A stretch of DNA of 64,000 nt from Pogostemon cablin (taxonomy: Eukaryota; Streptophyta; Magnoliopsida; Lamiales; Lamiaceae). Location of the stretch: assembly GCA_023678885.1 (NCBI GenBank), contig CM043013.1, positions 26,934,291-26,998,290 on the forward strand, given 5' to 3'. Positions 20,847 to 33,665 of the stretch are shown one piece after another. Within the stretch, counting starts at the first letter, position 1, and each line of letters opens with the position of its first letter. Made by a program: the position numbers and the translations under genes. A model generated the notes under the pieces. The model worked only from the letters and a program-made list of their open reading frames with translations, did no database searches and had not been told where the DNA came from.

Positions 20847-21707
20847 CTAAAAGTTCCAGAGTGGAAAAAGCTCTTCATTATTGTCATGTGCATGGAAAGT
20901 AGTGGCTTCCGTTGTTAGATGAATCTCTGCTTCAGCTATTTCACTCAGTGTATCCCAATTAAAGTTTTTCTCTGCATAGGTACCAAATCCATCTTCATCA
21001 TCTTTGAACGGCGACGTTTCTATGTCTGTGAAATTTTTGGACTTGTCGCTGACACAGTGATGATGGTCGTCTCTTTTTAGGACCCCTAGCTGCTGGAGGA
21101 ATTCATTGAGATCAATCTGAGGCTTATCTTCGGAGGTAATCACTTTATTTTTAGATGAAAATTCAGCATCATTCTCCTTTGTCTCCGCAACAAGCTCTAT
21201 TCGTGGCTGCTCATTTACAATTTTCTGGTCATTTTTGGGATCACTAGATGACGAACTGGACGAAGAATCATGGCCAAGAATCCCAGTTTTCTTGAGCTCT
21301 TGCAGCCTCTGGTGAATCACATGCACACTCGGCTGTGCATTCAGATTCAGCAGACCTGTTCCGGGAAGCATGGAGCTGATCATGTTATTGGAGGGGAACC
21401 ATTTGAACTTGTGCGATTTGTTCAATGGGTTGAAATTGGACCTCAAATGAGGCAGGTTAAGGTATGCCTCCGGCCCGTATAATCTCCTGGCAGCTTCATC
21501 ATAAGCCATGGCTGCCTCTTCTGCTGTAGCAAAAGAGCCGAGCCAGAGTCTGGTTCTCTTCTTGGGCTCTCGTATCTCCGCCACCCATTTCCCCCACGTC
21601 CGCTGTCGAACGCCACGGTACTCGCACGTGGCGTTCTGAGGGCCGCCCTTGCCTCGTGCCGGGCCTTTTTTCCAGGGCTTGAGGGGGGATTTTCTGCAGT
21701 TTTCCAT
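20847..21707 (-). CDS. DREB2F: DREB2F-like AP2/ERF transcription factor
   Basis: Intronless ORF of 286 codons, starting at ATG 21705-21707. Residues 10-25 hold the basic PWKKGPARGKGGPQNA motif of DREB2-type proteins. The AP2 domain spans about residues 29-88 (YRGVRQRTWGKWVAEIREP, ending in AYLNLPHL), with Val42 and Glu47 at the two positions that mark DREB binding to GCCGAC (DRE/CRT) sites. Conserved C-terminal pieces LNAQPSVHVIHQRLQELKKTG and DLNEFLQQLGVL, together with an acidic, Trp-ending tail, match the DREB2F subgroup better than DREB2A/B. It should be a nuclear transcriptional regulator, possibly in stress or seed programmes as in relatives. No lesion is seen. This is the only clearly intact host gene in the window. 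Confidence 0.9.
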   Translation of the reverse strand: MENCRKSPLKPWKKGPARGKGGPQNATCEYRGVRQRTWGKWVAEIREPKKRTRLWLGSFATAEEAAMAYDEAARRLYGPEAYLNLPHLRSNFNPLNKSHKFKWFPSNNMISSMLPGTGLLNLNAQPSVHVIHQRLQELKKTGILGHDSSSSSSSSDPKNDQKIVNEQPRIELVAETKENDAEFSSKNKVITSEDKPQIDLNEFLQQLGVLKRDDHHHCVSDKSKNFTDIETSPFKDDEDGFGTYAEKNFNWDTLSEIAEAEIHLTTEATTFHAHDNNEELFPLWNF

Positions 21708-22055
21708 TAGAGAATGTCAGTCAGTGTGGGAGTGTGGGGGATAAGTGGAAGTTGGGAGTTTTAGTTAGAGATTGGAATGAATGTATGGAAGCATAGAGTG
21801 TATGTATATATGTATGCATGCATGTATGTGTGTGTGAGCCTATTGTGGTGTAAATGTTTTCACGTTTGACATAGCTTTTGAAGCCCCATGTGACCGTTTA
21901 AAGCTCCCCTTAGTGTTTTAGTTACTCCACTCTACTACTACTGCTTACCAAGTGTTCTAGTGTTCATTCTAGTGTGAGAAAGTCGCATGTTTTGTTTTAA
22001 TTTCAATGAGAACTTTCTCTCTCTTACACTCCCTCTCTCCAGAATTTTACCCATT
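21708..22055 (-). promoter_or_regulatory. Upstream region of DREB2F-like gene
   Basis: Immediately upstream of the minus-strand start lie purine-rich leader sequence, a TATATA at 21805-21810 (about 100 bp from the ATG) and a CT-rich block near 22015-22045. The region also separates the end of the next minus-strand gene. Promoter function is inferred from position. Confidence 0.35.
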
Positions 22056-23533
22056 TCAATATTCTGCCAGAAGCTTAACAATGGCTTTTGCTGCTGCATC
22101 TCTCTCATCCAAAAGATTTAACAATGTTGGGAGTAAATCATCCATTTGTCTAACATCACCGAGACTTCTCTTGGATAAAGTATGATTTGTTTTCAAGATG
22201 ACAGCTTTAAAAATACTTATAACTCCGTCAATCACGTCTGCATCAGCACTCAATTAGCAAATAATGAGGTAAATGTTCAAATTCAAGACAAACACCAACT
22301 CAGAAGTATATTTTCTTAAAGTCAGAAATGACTGACAAAACACACAGCAAATGATTTTTATATAATGGTGGGAAAGCGAATGAAACATTCGCATATATTA
22401 GACCAGCCACACCACTCCAGTACAGTTCTAACCTCAATACTGGAGTTATTTCTAATAAACAGACATTAGATTGATAATTATTGAATTGCAGGTAAACACA
22501 ATGAGATAAACCTTCAGATCAAAAGGACAGAAAAGAAGAAAAAGGAACCATGATTTGTACGATTACATACACAGGTAATGGAAAAGGTATAGAATCCGGA
22601 AATTAATAGAGATGAAAGTTCGATCCATAAGTTTATTGTATTACCTGCAACATTAGAACTTGAGAAATTTGAGTTCCAGATTCTGTAATTACATTTTCGA
22701 ATTGCTGACTATCCAGTCGACCCAATAAAAGCAAAAGGCAATTCAGGAAAAAATTTATGGTCTCTGATTTGCTGCTTTTGCCAATATCAGGTTCTTCAGC
22801 TTCTTTGTCTCCATAAAACTGCATATGTTTGTAAAAACCATAAGAATGATTAAAGAAATAAAAGCAACAGTCAGGATTGCATCCTTTCATACATAATCGA
22901 CTTCATGACTATCTTAAACTTGAATTCATTGAGATTTACATGGTCAAGAGGTCTAACATCCAACTAAGCCAATATTAGTTCACCAAACATTACTCAAAAA
23001 TTTACATGTAAACACAGATGATGGTGTGCAGACTGCTACCTGAATACCAGACAAATATTGATCCAAAATTTCTTTATATTGCTGAGAAAATTTACGGTCT
23101 TCTAAGCACATGAGCAAGCCATAATGTTTCCAACAAGAAGAGAGAAGCAAAGAGCCAGTCTTCAGCATTTGCATATCTGTCTTTCAAACGACAAATACAT
23201 GAAACTATATCTAAAGGTTGAGCACAACACTCAGGAAAATATATCAAACAGCCAGTATCAATAAGACCTGCCTCATCTTGAGAAGAATGATACTGCAACT
23301 TCAGTTCCTGTAGCCACTTAAGCACCCTCTTCAATCCTTCTGCATGCAAATAACGGCTTTTCCTGCTCCACTGGATTTTTTTAAAGACAAATGAGACTTG
23401 TCAACATCAAAGAAGAATTTTAGCCACACCAGAGAGTAAAGGAAACCTCTGAGCTTTTCTAGAGCCTAAAAACATATAAAAATAAGTAGGGACATGCTAA
23501 CATTTTAAGTAACATCATGAACACTAAACCAGC

Positions 23534-23668
23534 AAGATGATGCCGACTTTGTCACCACATCAGTGTCATATTTTGTTTCAAAAAAATTGAATAATTTCTA
23601 GTGAAACCACAAAAAGATGATGCCGACTTTGTCACCATATCAGTGTCATTTTTTGTTTCAAAAAAACT
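23534..23668. repeat. Intronic direct repeat, about 77-bp spacing
   Basis: A segment beginning GATGATGCCGACTTTGTCACC and ending in TTTGTTTCAAAAAAA occurs twice, around 23534-23588 and 23611-23668, inside an intron of the helical-repeat gene. Confidence 0.75.
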
Positions 23669-24596
23669 CATTTGCCCCAATTTCTAAATAAAGCACTAAA
23701 TAACATATGAAAACCTTTTTCTGAATAAAGTATCAGCTCTAAAGAAAATCTGTGCAAAAAATTGGTTTAAAGGTGAGGATCATACAGCTATAAGTTTCTC
23801 TACAAGAGTTATAAGTTCATTGAGATTATTCCAAAGAAGCAACTTCAAATCCAAGCTGGAAGGTGATTCGGATGTTTTCTTTGAAGTATTGATATTTCTA
23901 TCAGTAATAGCAAAACGTGACAAACTGGGAGACTGATTTTCAGCACCAACTAAAGATGATTTCTGCTTTTTCGTAATATTACTGGACTCCAGATCCTTTC
24001 TGGTCAAGGCTACTGTAAGCGACAAAATGAAATCAGCAGCAGAAACTGCAAGGCAAGTTGGCAACTCAAATCCCTCCTGCATGATGCTACAATTCAGATG
24101 ATCAAACATCTAGTTAGGCAAGCATAGAGATGAAAACTCATGACTAAGACACTGAATTATGGTAACAGTTGAATAACATAAAATTTAAAATAAATGATCA
24201 GAAGTTCCAGCAAAATTATTGATTAATATCTCAACAATGCATAACAATAAAATGTCTTAACATAAATGCAGAGCCCATAAAAAAGTTAACACAGAACCAA
24301 TATAAGAAAATGCAAATTTAAGAGGTTCTAGACCATTCCATCAAGAGATTCAGTTAGAGACAATTCCAATAAGTTCATCACCAAGTAATAACAAAAGGAA
24401 GTCTCCAGAGAGTATTCTAAACGAAGTTTGCAAAGAGTAATCTAAACAATAAATAAAAATAAGGAAGTTTTCAAGGAGTTGAAAAGGATGCATAATAATT
24501 CTTGATCGAATCATAATTATGATCAAATTGAATGGGTGTAAAACTTTAAAAAAAGTAATTAATTTTCAGGAATATCCCAGCTAAATTGACATCTTC

Positions 24597-24866
24597 AAGA
24601 TTCTAAGGTTCTAGAATTATGAAGGATGTTTACGAAGAAGGTACTCATGTATAACTAGTTTCTTCTACGCATTAGATTGTGGATAATTCACATAAATAAA
24701 TAATTAAATAGAATTCTTTAGATAGATAATAAGTCGATTCTAAGATTCTAGAATGTATGAAGGATGTTGACGTAGAAGGTACTCGCATATAACTAGAATC
24801 TTCTACGCATTAGAGTGTGGATAATTCACATAAATAAATAATTAAATAGAATTCTTTAAATAGATA
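24597..24866. repeat. Intronic tandem duplication, about 135 bp
   Basis: Two adjacent copies share ATTCTA..TTCTAGAAT, GAAGGATGTT, TTCTTCTACGCATTAGA and TGTGGATAATTCACATAAA. The second copy starts at about 24734. It lies in the large intron region. Confidence 0.8.
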
Positions 24867-25217
24867 ACCGATATTATCATGAATACATGAATAAAAAGGA
24901 GTGGTAGATATCATTTCTGTAGTGAAGTTCAAGTATGAATGGAAGAATACAGAAGAATAAATGAAGCTAATGTATTGAGGAATGTTTGCGAATCAAAATA
25001 GGAAGACAGGGGTGATATTGTAAAATAGTTACAGTGATATTGTAAAATATTTTGTAAATTAATAATAAAATTATTTTCTTTCATATAACAGTCGGTGGAT
25101 TGCTATGAGTCTCTCATATTCTAGATTTTAGAAGCATGATTTGAGTGATTTTAGAGGGAGTGAAAAAAGGTAAAGAAACTTTAAAATAAGTCATCACAGA
25201 GTTCATAATTTTAGCAA

Positions 25218-25535
25218 AATTATTAAGAAATATTTTAGCAATGTATAACAATAAAAAGAGAAAGCATCAAAATAAATCAATGGCGATTAAAAAAGTTAAT
25301 GCATATAATCAAACAATATGCCGCTCTCTAGACAAGTTGGAGGGTTCGCCAAAAATAATCTAAATAAGAAGTAGAACTTCCAGACTGTGGATGGAGGTGC
25401 TCAATGATTCTTGATAAATATTAAATATTTTAGCAATGTATAATAATAAAAAGAAAACATCAAAATAAATCAGGCGATTAACAAAAGTTAATGCATATAT
25501 AATCAAACAATATGCAGCTCTCTAGACAAGAAAAC
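25218..25535. repeat. Intronic direct repeat, about 200-bp spacing
   Basis: A roughly 100-bp unit (AGCAATGTATAA, then CATCAAAATAAATCA, then GCTCTCTAGACAAG) is present at about 25237-25338 and 25432-25532. No coding exon could be identified here. Confidence 0.75.
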
Positions 25536-26009
25536 TTTAGGAGTAATTAACTTTCTGGAATATTCAAATTTTAAAATAAGTAGTAGATTTCATAACTGAT
25601 TACTTTTCCAGCAAAATTATTCAGTAATATATGCATATCAATAAAAAGCAGACATAAATACAGGGCTAATGTTAACACATAATCAATACAAGCAAATGCA
25701 AATTTAAAGCATACACAATACAGCCCCTCTACAGTTTAAAAAGGTTCAACTAGAGACTATTCTATGAATTTTGGGGCCAACAATAATTTAAACAAGAAAT
25801 CAAATAAGTAATTAATTTTCTGAAATATGTTGGATTTTGTGAGCATTTGAGTGACTTAAAAAGAAAAAAAAAGTTCTTCCATCCCATATTACCCAAAAGA
25901 TCTCCACATAATTGACTCAACTAACTAAACATAGAACACGTAAATTAAATTGTAAATTACAGATATAATTAGTTCGGCTACAATACGACCATACCTTCTG
26001 TTGCAAATT

Positions 26010-26270
26010 ACAGACAAAAGATGGGTGAGACAACAACAAAATGTCTTCAACATCACACCATTCTTCTCCCTAATTGCTGCAAAAGAACCTTATTTATTAA
26101 CAAACAAAGAGATGGGTGATACATCAACAGAATGTCTTCAACATCACAACATGCTTCTCCTAATTGTCGCAAGAGAACCTTGTTTTACTAACAAACAAAT
26201 AAAAGATAGGTGATACAACAACAAAATGTCCACGATGCTTCTTTCTAAATTGCTTCTAAATTACTCCAAA
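26010..26270. repeat. Intronic tandem repeat, three copies of about 91-94 bp
   Basis: Copies start near 26012, 26103 and 26197 and share GATGGGTGA-ACA-CAACA, AATGTCTTCAACATCACA and AAGAGAACCTT. The third copy is degenerate. Open frames here are not conserved between copies. Confidence 0.75.
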
Positions 26271-26916
26271 TTAGAAGAGATCAAAGAGCACCACTATTAA
26301 GAATCTACAGCTAACAAAAAGAAAAGTCAAAACAAAAAATGTTTAAACACCATATCTCATCACATATAGAAGAAAATGTCAATTACCCCTCATAGGAAAG
26401 CAAGAGTCAAGAATTCCACCAACTTTAACAATAAATATCCAAAATCAAAATATCTAATAAAACTTACTTAATATTGCTTCAACTTTCTTAACTTTTCAAC
26501 ATGATAAAAAAAAAAAACACATATCAAACTCAAAGACTGACATCATAGGGAGGAATCGTATCAAATAGAGAATGTACATACACAACCAAGCAAATATAGA
26601 GAAATCAGAATGAAAATACCATTGGCTAGAATATTTCCGGCAAAGTTATCATAATCAACAAGTTGGCGGCCAAGAATACACCACCCAAGAACCACATAAC
26701 GATCATTCCTTCTCAAAATGATGCTCTCTAAGTTTCTAAAAATGACTCGAAATAAAGTCTCATCTTGAAAAAACCAATTCAGTAGTATCATTGGCTGGCT
26801 CCCTTGTTTTGACTCTCTCATTTTCAAAGACTGAAATTAAAGATAGTCATGATCAAAACTCAAAAATCAAACTAAAACAACTGTTACTTCCAAAAGTAGT
26901 GTCAACTGTTTAGTAC

Positions 26917-27334
26917 TGTTGGAAAACTCACGTTCATACACAGGGAGAAATCATACCTTTCTCCTGGAGTTCTCGTTGCAGCGGAAGAAAAACGTACGAA
27001 CCTGTTGGTACTCACGTTGTTAAACCGTGATCTCTGGATCAATCCTCCAATACGGGGTTGAGAGAATATATTTCCACGAATGTGTATTAACTGTGGAATA
27101 TGATGACTGGTTTTTCACTTTGTGATTTACGGAAGAAGAAATGGCGAGGGGGAATTATATTCCAGCGTTGAGTTCTGCGTTCTGAAACGCGTTCAACTTC
27201 TCCATGCAGATTTCTGTTTTCGCAGTATAAATTTCCAGAAGATGGGAGTTAAGAAACTACTTTTTAACTCCCTCATCTCTGCATTATCCACTTCCTATGT
27301 GGAAATAAATAATAATAAATAATTATTATTTACA
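26917..27334 (-). repeat. 3' LTR of intronic copia
   Basis: On the plus strand it reads TGTTGG to TTTACA, 418 bp. It is identical to 34157-34574 except for two substitutions (near 27120 and 27234). Confidence 0.95.
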
Positions 27335-27344
27335 TCTCCCACTC
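27335..27344 (-). promoter_or_regulatory. Polypurine tract of intronic copia
   Basis: On the minus strand GAGTGGGAGA directly precedes the LTR start TGTAAATAAT, the expected plus-strand primer position. Confidence 0.75.
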
Positions 27345-28343
27345 ACATATGAAGTCTAAAAGTCGTCTGACTCATATTCTTCATGAATCATATTCTCGCA
27401 CAGATTAATACATCGTGTGACCCACGAGATATGAGTTTTAATCGCCATACACTTGTTAGAGATATATAGCAACTCAACCAGTTTATCAATGAAACTCAAC
27501 AAGTTCGCTATACCCCAGAACTCTTGAACATTTAACATAAGTTGACATATCTCTTTTTTAATCCCTGAATTTTGTCAGAGCATATTCAACCATTTTGCAA
27601 AAATAACTATGTATTCATAATCAAGACCCTGCTTGATTGACTAGTCAATGAATCACAATAGTATATGTTAAATTAAGACGTTATTCCCATCTTACTAAGT
27701 ATCTACAGTCTCCCACTATAGCTGCTTTCCTAGACATGTACCGCATCGCCGTTATTAACCATAGCTCTTTTGGTAGCATGCTAAAGTAGCAACACCAAAG
27801 TGAAGACTTAGAATATAGTAGAAAGTCATAAGGGTAACCAATATATAAGGACTCATTCTTTAGAGAAAATAAGGATTATTTTCTCAATCCTGTTGGGGTC
27901 AACTTTGCACATGTCGTTTTTCTAAAACACATGTCACAATGTCTTTAACTTCCTTCCAAGAAAGTGTATGTCGTATTTCATTTAATTTAGACATCGTGTA
28001 AATCAAAGTTCAAGTGTGTCCCATACACTTAACCCGGATATCCTCCCTCCAACGTATAGGATCTCCGTCGATTTAGCTTTATAACAAGTTGGATTAGATT
28101 CGTGGCGAAATCTATCCCGATTACATTAGCTATCGTAATCTCATCTCTGCGTTCCCACTGAGCCAGAGGCGATTGCTCGTATGAGAGAGTCAATCATAAC
28201 TTGCCGACATACTATTATATATGAACCATCACATATAATATATAAAACATGTATATAGTTAAACCATTAACTATTCCATTAACATACATAAACATATTCA
28301 ATTCATCGTTTTAAATCCTTTACAGACTCAAACGAGTAGAAAT

Positions 28344-31300
28344 TTAATTAAGAATCACTTTCTTCTTATCTATAATATCTCTAACAAAATAGAACTTCAT
28401 GTCAATGTGTTTGATCTCTTCATGATATTTGGGATCTTTTGTGTAAGCAATAACCGCCCGATTATCACAATTAATTAAAACAGCTCCCACTGGAGTGTTT
28501 GAGACCTCCAAATGTTTCATGAATCTTCTCAACCAAATAGTCTCTTGAACTGCAGATGAAGTCTGTTCCTTGTTACACCATGAGATTGCTCCATCATTGA
28601 GCAAGAAGACATAATCGGGAGTTGATTTACGTTTATCTAAATCACCACTCCAGTCAACGTCTGTATACCCATTCAGTGATAACAGAAAGAATAATCTGCA
28701 GTCAATCACATTGGCATATGGTACTCTGGCCATTTTATTCTTCTCATCTAGAGCCTTGGGACACATTTGCGAACTCAATAATTCGTCTTTCACAATAGGA
28801 GTATCATTAGGTTTACAGGTGTCCATCTCGGATCGTTCTAAAAGTTTCTTGGTATAAGTCTCTTGAGACAAACCTAATAACTTCTTTGAACGATCCTTAT
28901 GGATCCACACACCAAAGTATGTACTCTGCTTCACCCATATCTTTCATTTCGAAATTTGAAGACAACCATCCTTTTATGGTTTCAAGATACTCTTTTGCTA
29001 TTTCCAGCTAGAAGTATGTCATCCACATACAAGGATAGAATCACAAAACAATTATTGGACCGTTTAAAGTAAACACAGTGGTCTTCGTTTATCATAACAA
29101 AGTTATATGAGATGATCGTAGTGTGAAACCTCAAATACCACTGTCTAGAGAATTGTTTGAGTCCGTAGATTGACTTTTTCAATCTACAAACTTTATCCTC
29201 TTGACCTCGAAGTATAAATCCTACAGGCTGTTGCATGTAGATTTCTTCCTCTAATTCTCCATTGAGAAATGCGGTCTTAACATCCATTTGGTGTAATTCT
29301 AAATCCATACTAGCCACTATAGCCAATAGTAGACGAATCGAGGCAAACCTCACTACAGGTGAAAAATTTTCTTCGTAGTCTATACCCTCTTGTTGAGTAT
29401 AACCTTTTGCCACCAAGCGAGCCTTATACCTCTCTATTGAGCCATCAACATTTCTTTTGATTTTGAAAACCTATTTATTCTCAATTTCCTTTCGTCCCTT
29501 TGGAAGATCTACAAGTCCCCAGACTCGATTTGACTTCATAGACTCCATCTCCTTTTTCATCCATTTCTCCTTTGCCGGACAAGTTAGAGCTTCTTTAATG
29601 TTTCTGGGCTCTTCCTCATCAGCAGGAAAAACATCTCAACTTTCTGGTGAAATCAAGAAGGCATGTCCTTCAATGTCATAATGCATTTTAGACACATGTT
29701 TCCTATAACTTTTCGAGATAAGATAACTTATGATGGTCTTCTGTAGAAAAATACTCTGATTGGGAATCACCTGATTCTCAATCGGCAAATATCTATCAAG
29801 ATTCACACCATCAACTATCAAGATCCCCACCATCAGCTTATTACTCCCACTTGGATCTTGTAAGTATTGTTTTTCTACTATCTCGAAAACAGGTCCAGCA
29901 TCCCTGATGCCTCCTATACTAAGAAATTCAGTTTCCAGAAAATGAGCATTTTGTTATTCTATCTCAGTTAAGCTCCCATCGTGATCTCCTATGAACATGT
30001 AACCCTTAGAATTCGAAATATCTTATGAAGATACATTATTTTGCCTCTAGGACCCAATTTTCCATACTGACTCGATGAATCATATACGTAAGTTGCTGAC
30101 CCTGAAGCTCTAAGGTTACTCAAGTCAGGTTTTCTACCCGTCCAAAGTTCATATGGAGTCGAAACAACTGACTTAGAAGGCACGCGATAAGCACATAAGC
30201 TCCCGTAAATAACGCATCTCGTTATAATAGCTTGTGCCATCATGGATCTTACCATCTCCAACAAAGTCATATTCCTTTTCTAGCAACACCATTTAGTTGA
30301 GGTGTATAAGGAACAGTTAATTGTCGGATTATACCATTTCATTACAAAATTTCTTGAATTGTTCTGATAGATATTCACATCTTCTATCAGTTCTTTAGAA
30401 CTTTGATAGACTTGTCTTTTGATTTTCAACTTCACTCAAATATCATCTAAAACAATCCAATGCTTCAGACTTATGAGATATCAAATAGACATCCAAAACG
30501 TGAATAATCATCAATGAACATAATGAAATAGTGAGCTCCATGTCGTGCTCTCACATTTACAGAATCACATATATCGGAATGGATTACTTCTAATGAAGAT
30601 TCAGACATAATAACTTTACCAAAAAGTTTCAAGTCATTTTGCCAGCAAGATAATGTTCGCATTTGGATAATTCGACCTTAGAAGAAATATTCAACAATCC
30701 TTCCACAAGTCTATCATCCATCTTGCTCAACATGACTTAGTCTAGCATGCCAAACATCATTCACATTTGAATTGCTAGAAGAACAAGTGTTTAGCGAATA
30801 TGAATGATCATCATAACTACTAAACATCATTCTTTACAATTTAAAACCATAAAGTCATCCGTTATATATCCAGATGCATAACAAGTATCATTGATGCTCA
30901 TTACCATAGTGTCTTTAGAGACATATAACCCAAATTAAGTATAACTGAAACAGAAATTAAATTTCGCGTGATTCTCTGGAGCTATAGAACATCATGTAGG
31001 ATAAAGTCCGGACCATCGTCAAGATCCATTATGCAAGCCCCAAGTCCTTTTGACTTCAACTCGTGCATTGTTTCCTACATATATCCACCTAGTCCCCATC
31101 GGAACATGACGGAAATGTACAAAAGCTCCCACTGTCTCTTATCACATGGTCTCTTGCTCTTGAGCCTATAATCCTCACAGGATAAGAATCAGGAAGCAAG
31201 ATAGTACTCGAGACATTAATTTCACACAAAACATAATAAGATTAATACACCTTGTCCGTCCTGGGCTAAGGGCATTCATGAGCATAATAACCAAGCTTAC

Positions 31301-32037
31301 TATTATTGTAACATGTCATCTTGCTTTTATCTCTCTTATTCTTTTTTGTCACGCTTCTTTTCCTTTTTTCGTTCATCAGTTTTAGTTGTCGGATTATCCC
31401 CAGGCTTACCACCATTACCGTTAGATCATCTTTTCTTCTTTTCCTTCTTCCAATTTATTTTCCTTTTAAAGCCTGAAGCTCTTTTAGAAGTAGAACTGGC
31501 ATAGAAGGTCCCAGAAGAAGGCTTTGAGGCTCCCAGCCACTCATCTTCTAACTCAACATGACAAGAAGCATCATTGAAGGTTCAATTCTTTTATAATGCA
31601 TCAAGTTGACTTTGAGACGTTTCCAACGATCTGGTAAAGAGCGAAATAGGGCTTAGATTTACTGTTCATCAGAGAGTATATGACCGGCAGTCTTAAGTTC
31701 GATTATCATATTAGACATCTCCCTGAGATTTTGTCTAATGTTATGATCAGGTTTCCTTTTGAAGGTGTCAAACTTAATAGTCTACTGCCTAAGCCTTATA
31801 ACCGATGTACCACCATATCTCACGCAGATATACCCAGATATCATGAGTGGTGGGATGTTGCTCACATTCATGGATCATTGCATCGATTATTGAGCTTACA
31901 AGAATACCTCGTGCAAATGGAATTTTCTCTTTCCATGCCTGGTATGCTCCTTGGTCACACCTCCTTTGATTTCCAATACCCACGCCTGGATAAGCCATCA
32001 CTTGGTTTATAGCATCCAATGCATCTTGTTCATACAA
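28344..32037 (-). pseudogene. Degenerate copia gag-pol remnants
   Basis: From 5' to 3' on the minus strand: a gag fragment (32037-31789, with EQDALDAINQVM and AYQAWKE); integrase pieces (30662-30471 with FIMFIDDYSR, and 30270-29989 with VPSKSVVSTPYELW); RT (29416-28982 with VAKGYTQQEGIDYEE, QMDVKTAFLNG and LYVDDILLAGN); and RNase H (28934-28344, with GYTDVDWSGDLDKRKST). Frames shift repeatedly, and about 70-80 codons between the RT thumb and RNase H are deleted near 28700. No complete domain is usable, so the element could move only with enzymes supplied in trans. Confidence 0.85.
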
Positions 32038-32359
32038 TATGTACCAAATTTTATGACGTCTGTGTCATAATTGTCACTATTGAGTTTCTCACCTTTGTGC
32101 AACTCAACGATAATAGATTTCGATGTCCATTTTTATGTTAGAGATTATAGTGATTCAGTATGTTATTAATGTTTTATTAAGTTTTACGTTAAGCCAAACA
32201 CAGACATCTCAATAAATAACACAAGACTTGATCTCGAAAAATAGCTCGGAGACTACTAATCATCAATCTCATCAAGTGTCACAATACTAGATTCTTGCTT
32301 CAAAACATAAAACACATTGTTCAAGTAATCAACAATAACATTGAACAGCCACTTATAAA

Positions 32360-32929
32360 CTAGCGATAAATATCAATTGTATCTCTTAATTTATCACTAG
32401 ACTCAAAAAAACGTTCCCAATCAAAATCTTTAGTCCCCACATTAAAGACAGCTCGACCTAGAGGATCTATATGAGGATTCTTTATCTGACGTTTGTCTCG
32501 ACCACTAAGTCTCAAAAAATCAGAACGTCGAACCCTTCCCATCCTCAAGCAGGCTGATCTCAGTGCCTGTGTCCTATCTTCTGCCTTAGAAGCATCGACC
32601 ATATCAAGCATAATGAAATAACCATTAGGCTTCACTTGGTAAGTCTCCCACTGAGCCCAAAAATCCTTTTGTAGGTGGGGAGGCAAAGTGTTCGCCCAGG
32701 TCTGAGGACTAGTAATTTGAAAATACTCATCACTTGGAATCGTTTTGCTATAAATCAAGCGCATCATCTGGTTGTAGAGTTCAAACAAAACAATTGCGTG
32801 GTCCCTTATGTTGTGTGTAGGCTTCATTTTATAATTCAAGAATTCATGGAGGACTTCATCTTTAGTCCTAATGTCTTCCTCTGAAATTGTTCCCCGTCCT
32901 GACATACCTCTGAGAAAACGAGCAACCAA
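32360..32929 (-). CDS. Unidentified intact ORF inside the intronic copia
   Basis: This is an uninterrupted minus-strand frame, while the surrounding coding sequence is full of stops. The first ATG is at 32903-32905 (MSGRGTISEED), giving 181 codons. A strong-looking 3' splice site (TTGCTCGTTTTCTCAG) precedes it at about 32912-32927. The product is charged, with TLPPHLQKDFWAQWE in the middle and a basic patch (RMGRVRRSDFLRLSGRDKRQ). EFLNYKMKPTHNIRDHA faintly resembles the helical core of copia gag proteins, but a second, different gag fragment lies just downstream. No function can be assigned. Confidence 0.45.
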   Translation of the reverse strand: MVARFLRGMSGRGTISEEDIRTKDEVLHEFLNYKMKPTHNIRDHAIVLFELYNQMMRLIYSKTIPSDEYFQITSPQTWANTLPPHLQKDFWAQWETYQVKPNGYFIMLDMVDASKAEDRTQALRSACLRMGRVRRSDFLRLSGRDKRQIKNPHIDPLGRAVFNVGTKDFDWERFFESSDKLRDTIDIYR

Positions 32930-33239
32930 AAATAAACATACCAGTGTTAGTCAAACTCTATCACATGAATTTCCTCTCCATTTAATGCATATGGAAACAA
33001 CTTTCCAAGATGCAATAGGTATATTCACAAGTGAATCAGTCCAACTCACTTTGGCTACCATTTTCATAGGCTACAGGAGTTTTGAACAATCTAACAACAC
33101 TTAACACCATGAATTTAGAATTAAATGACATATTAAGGTGCTTTATTACCAAAAAATGTAACTGAAATAGCTACCCCGTGAGTTCGTATTCAACAAATAT
33201 GTCATAAAATGAAGTAAAACCACACATACACACTAAAGA

Positions 33240-33665
33240 TGACGTCAAACACTTTGAAAACATCACCATCAGACTCAACGCATCGAAAACAGGTCAGAAC
33301 ACGTCGGAGAACACCAAACAGCCGCCGGAAAATGCCGCAACGCGCCTCCACGCGCCGCCATGGACAAGCTGGAAGCTCACGCGCCGCCCACGCGCCTCCA
33401 CGCGCCTCCACGCGCGGCTGGAAGCAAGCTGAGCACTGGCGCGTGCAACACACGCGCCTCCACCGGAGATGGCGTTCGCCGGCGCGTGGACCACACGCGT
33501 CTCGGCCGGTATGGCGCGTGGGTTTCACGCGCCACCGCCGGTGTGTCGTTACCGGAGCGTGTAAACCACGCGCCTCCGCCTGTACCGTGTTCTCCGGTGG
33601 CTCCGGTCATGGTTGACACACTGGGCCGACCCGGTTCTGCTGGGTCTGACCCGGATCCGTCTGAT
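33240..33665 (-). other. GC-rich leader of intronic copia
   Basis: Between primer site and first ORF lies a block dominated by GGCGCGTG / CACGCGCC repeats, in sharp contrast to the AT-rich flanks. Overlapping ORFs on both strands (for example 33202-33616) result from the lack of AT-rich stop codons and are not called genes. 33666-34142 is AT-rich with no ORF. Confidence 0.7.
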
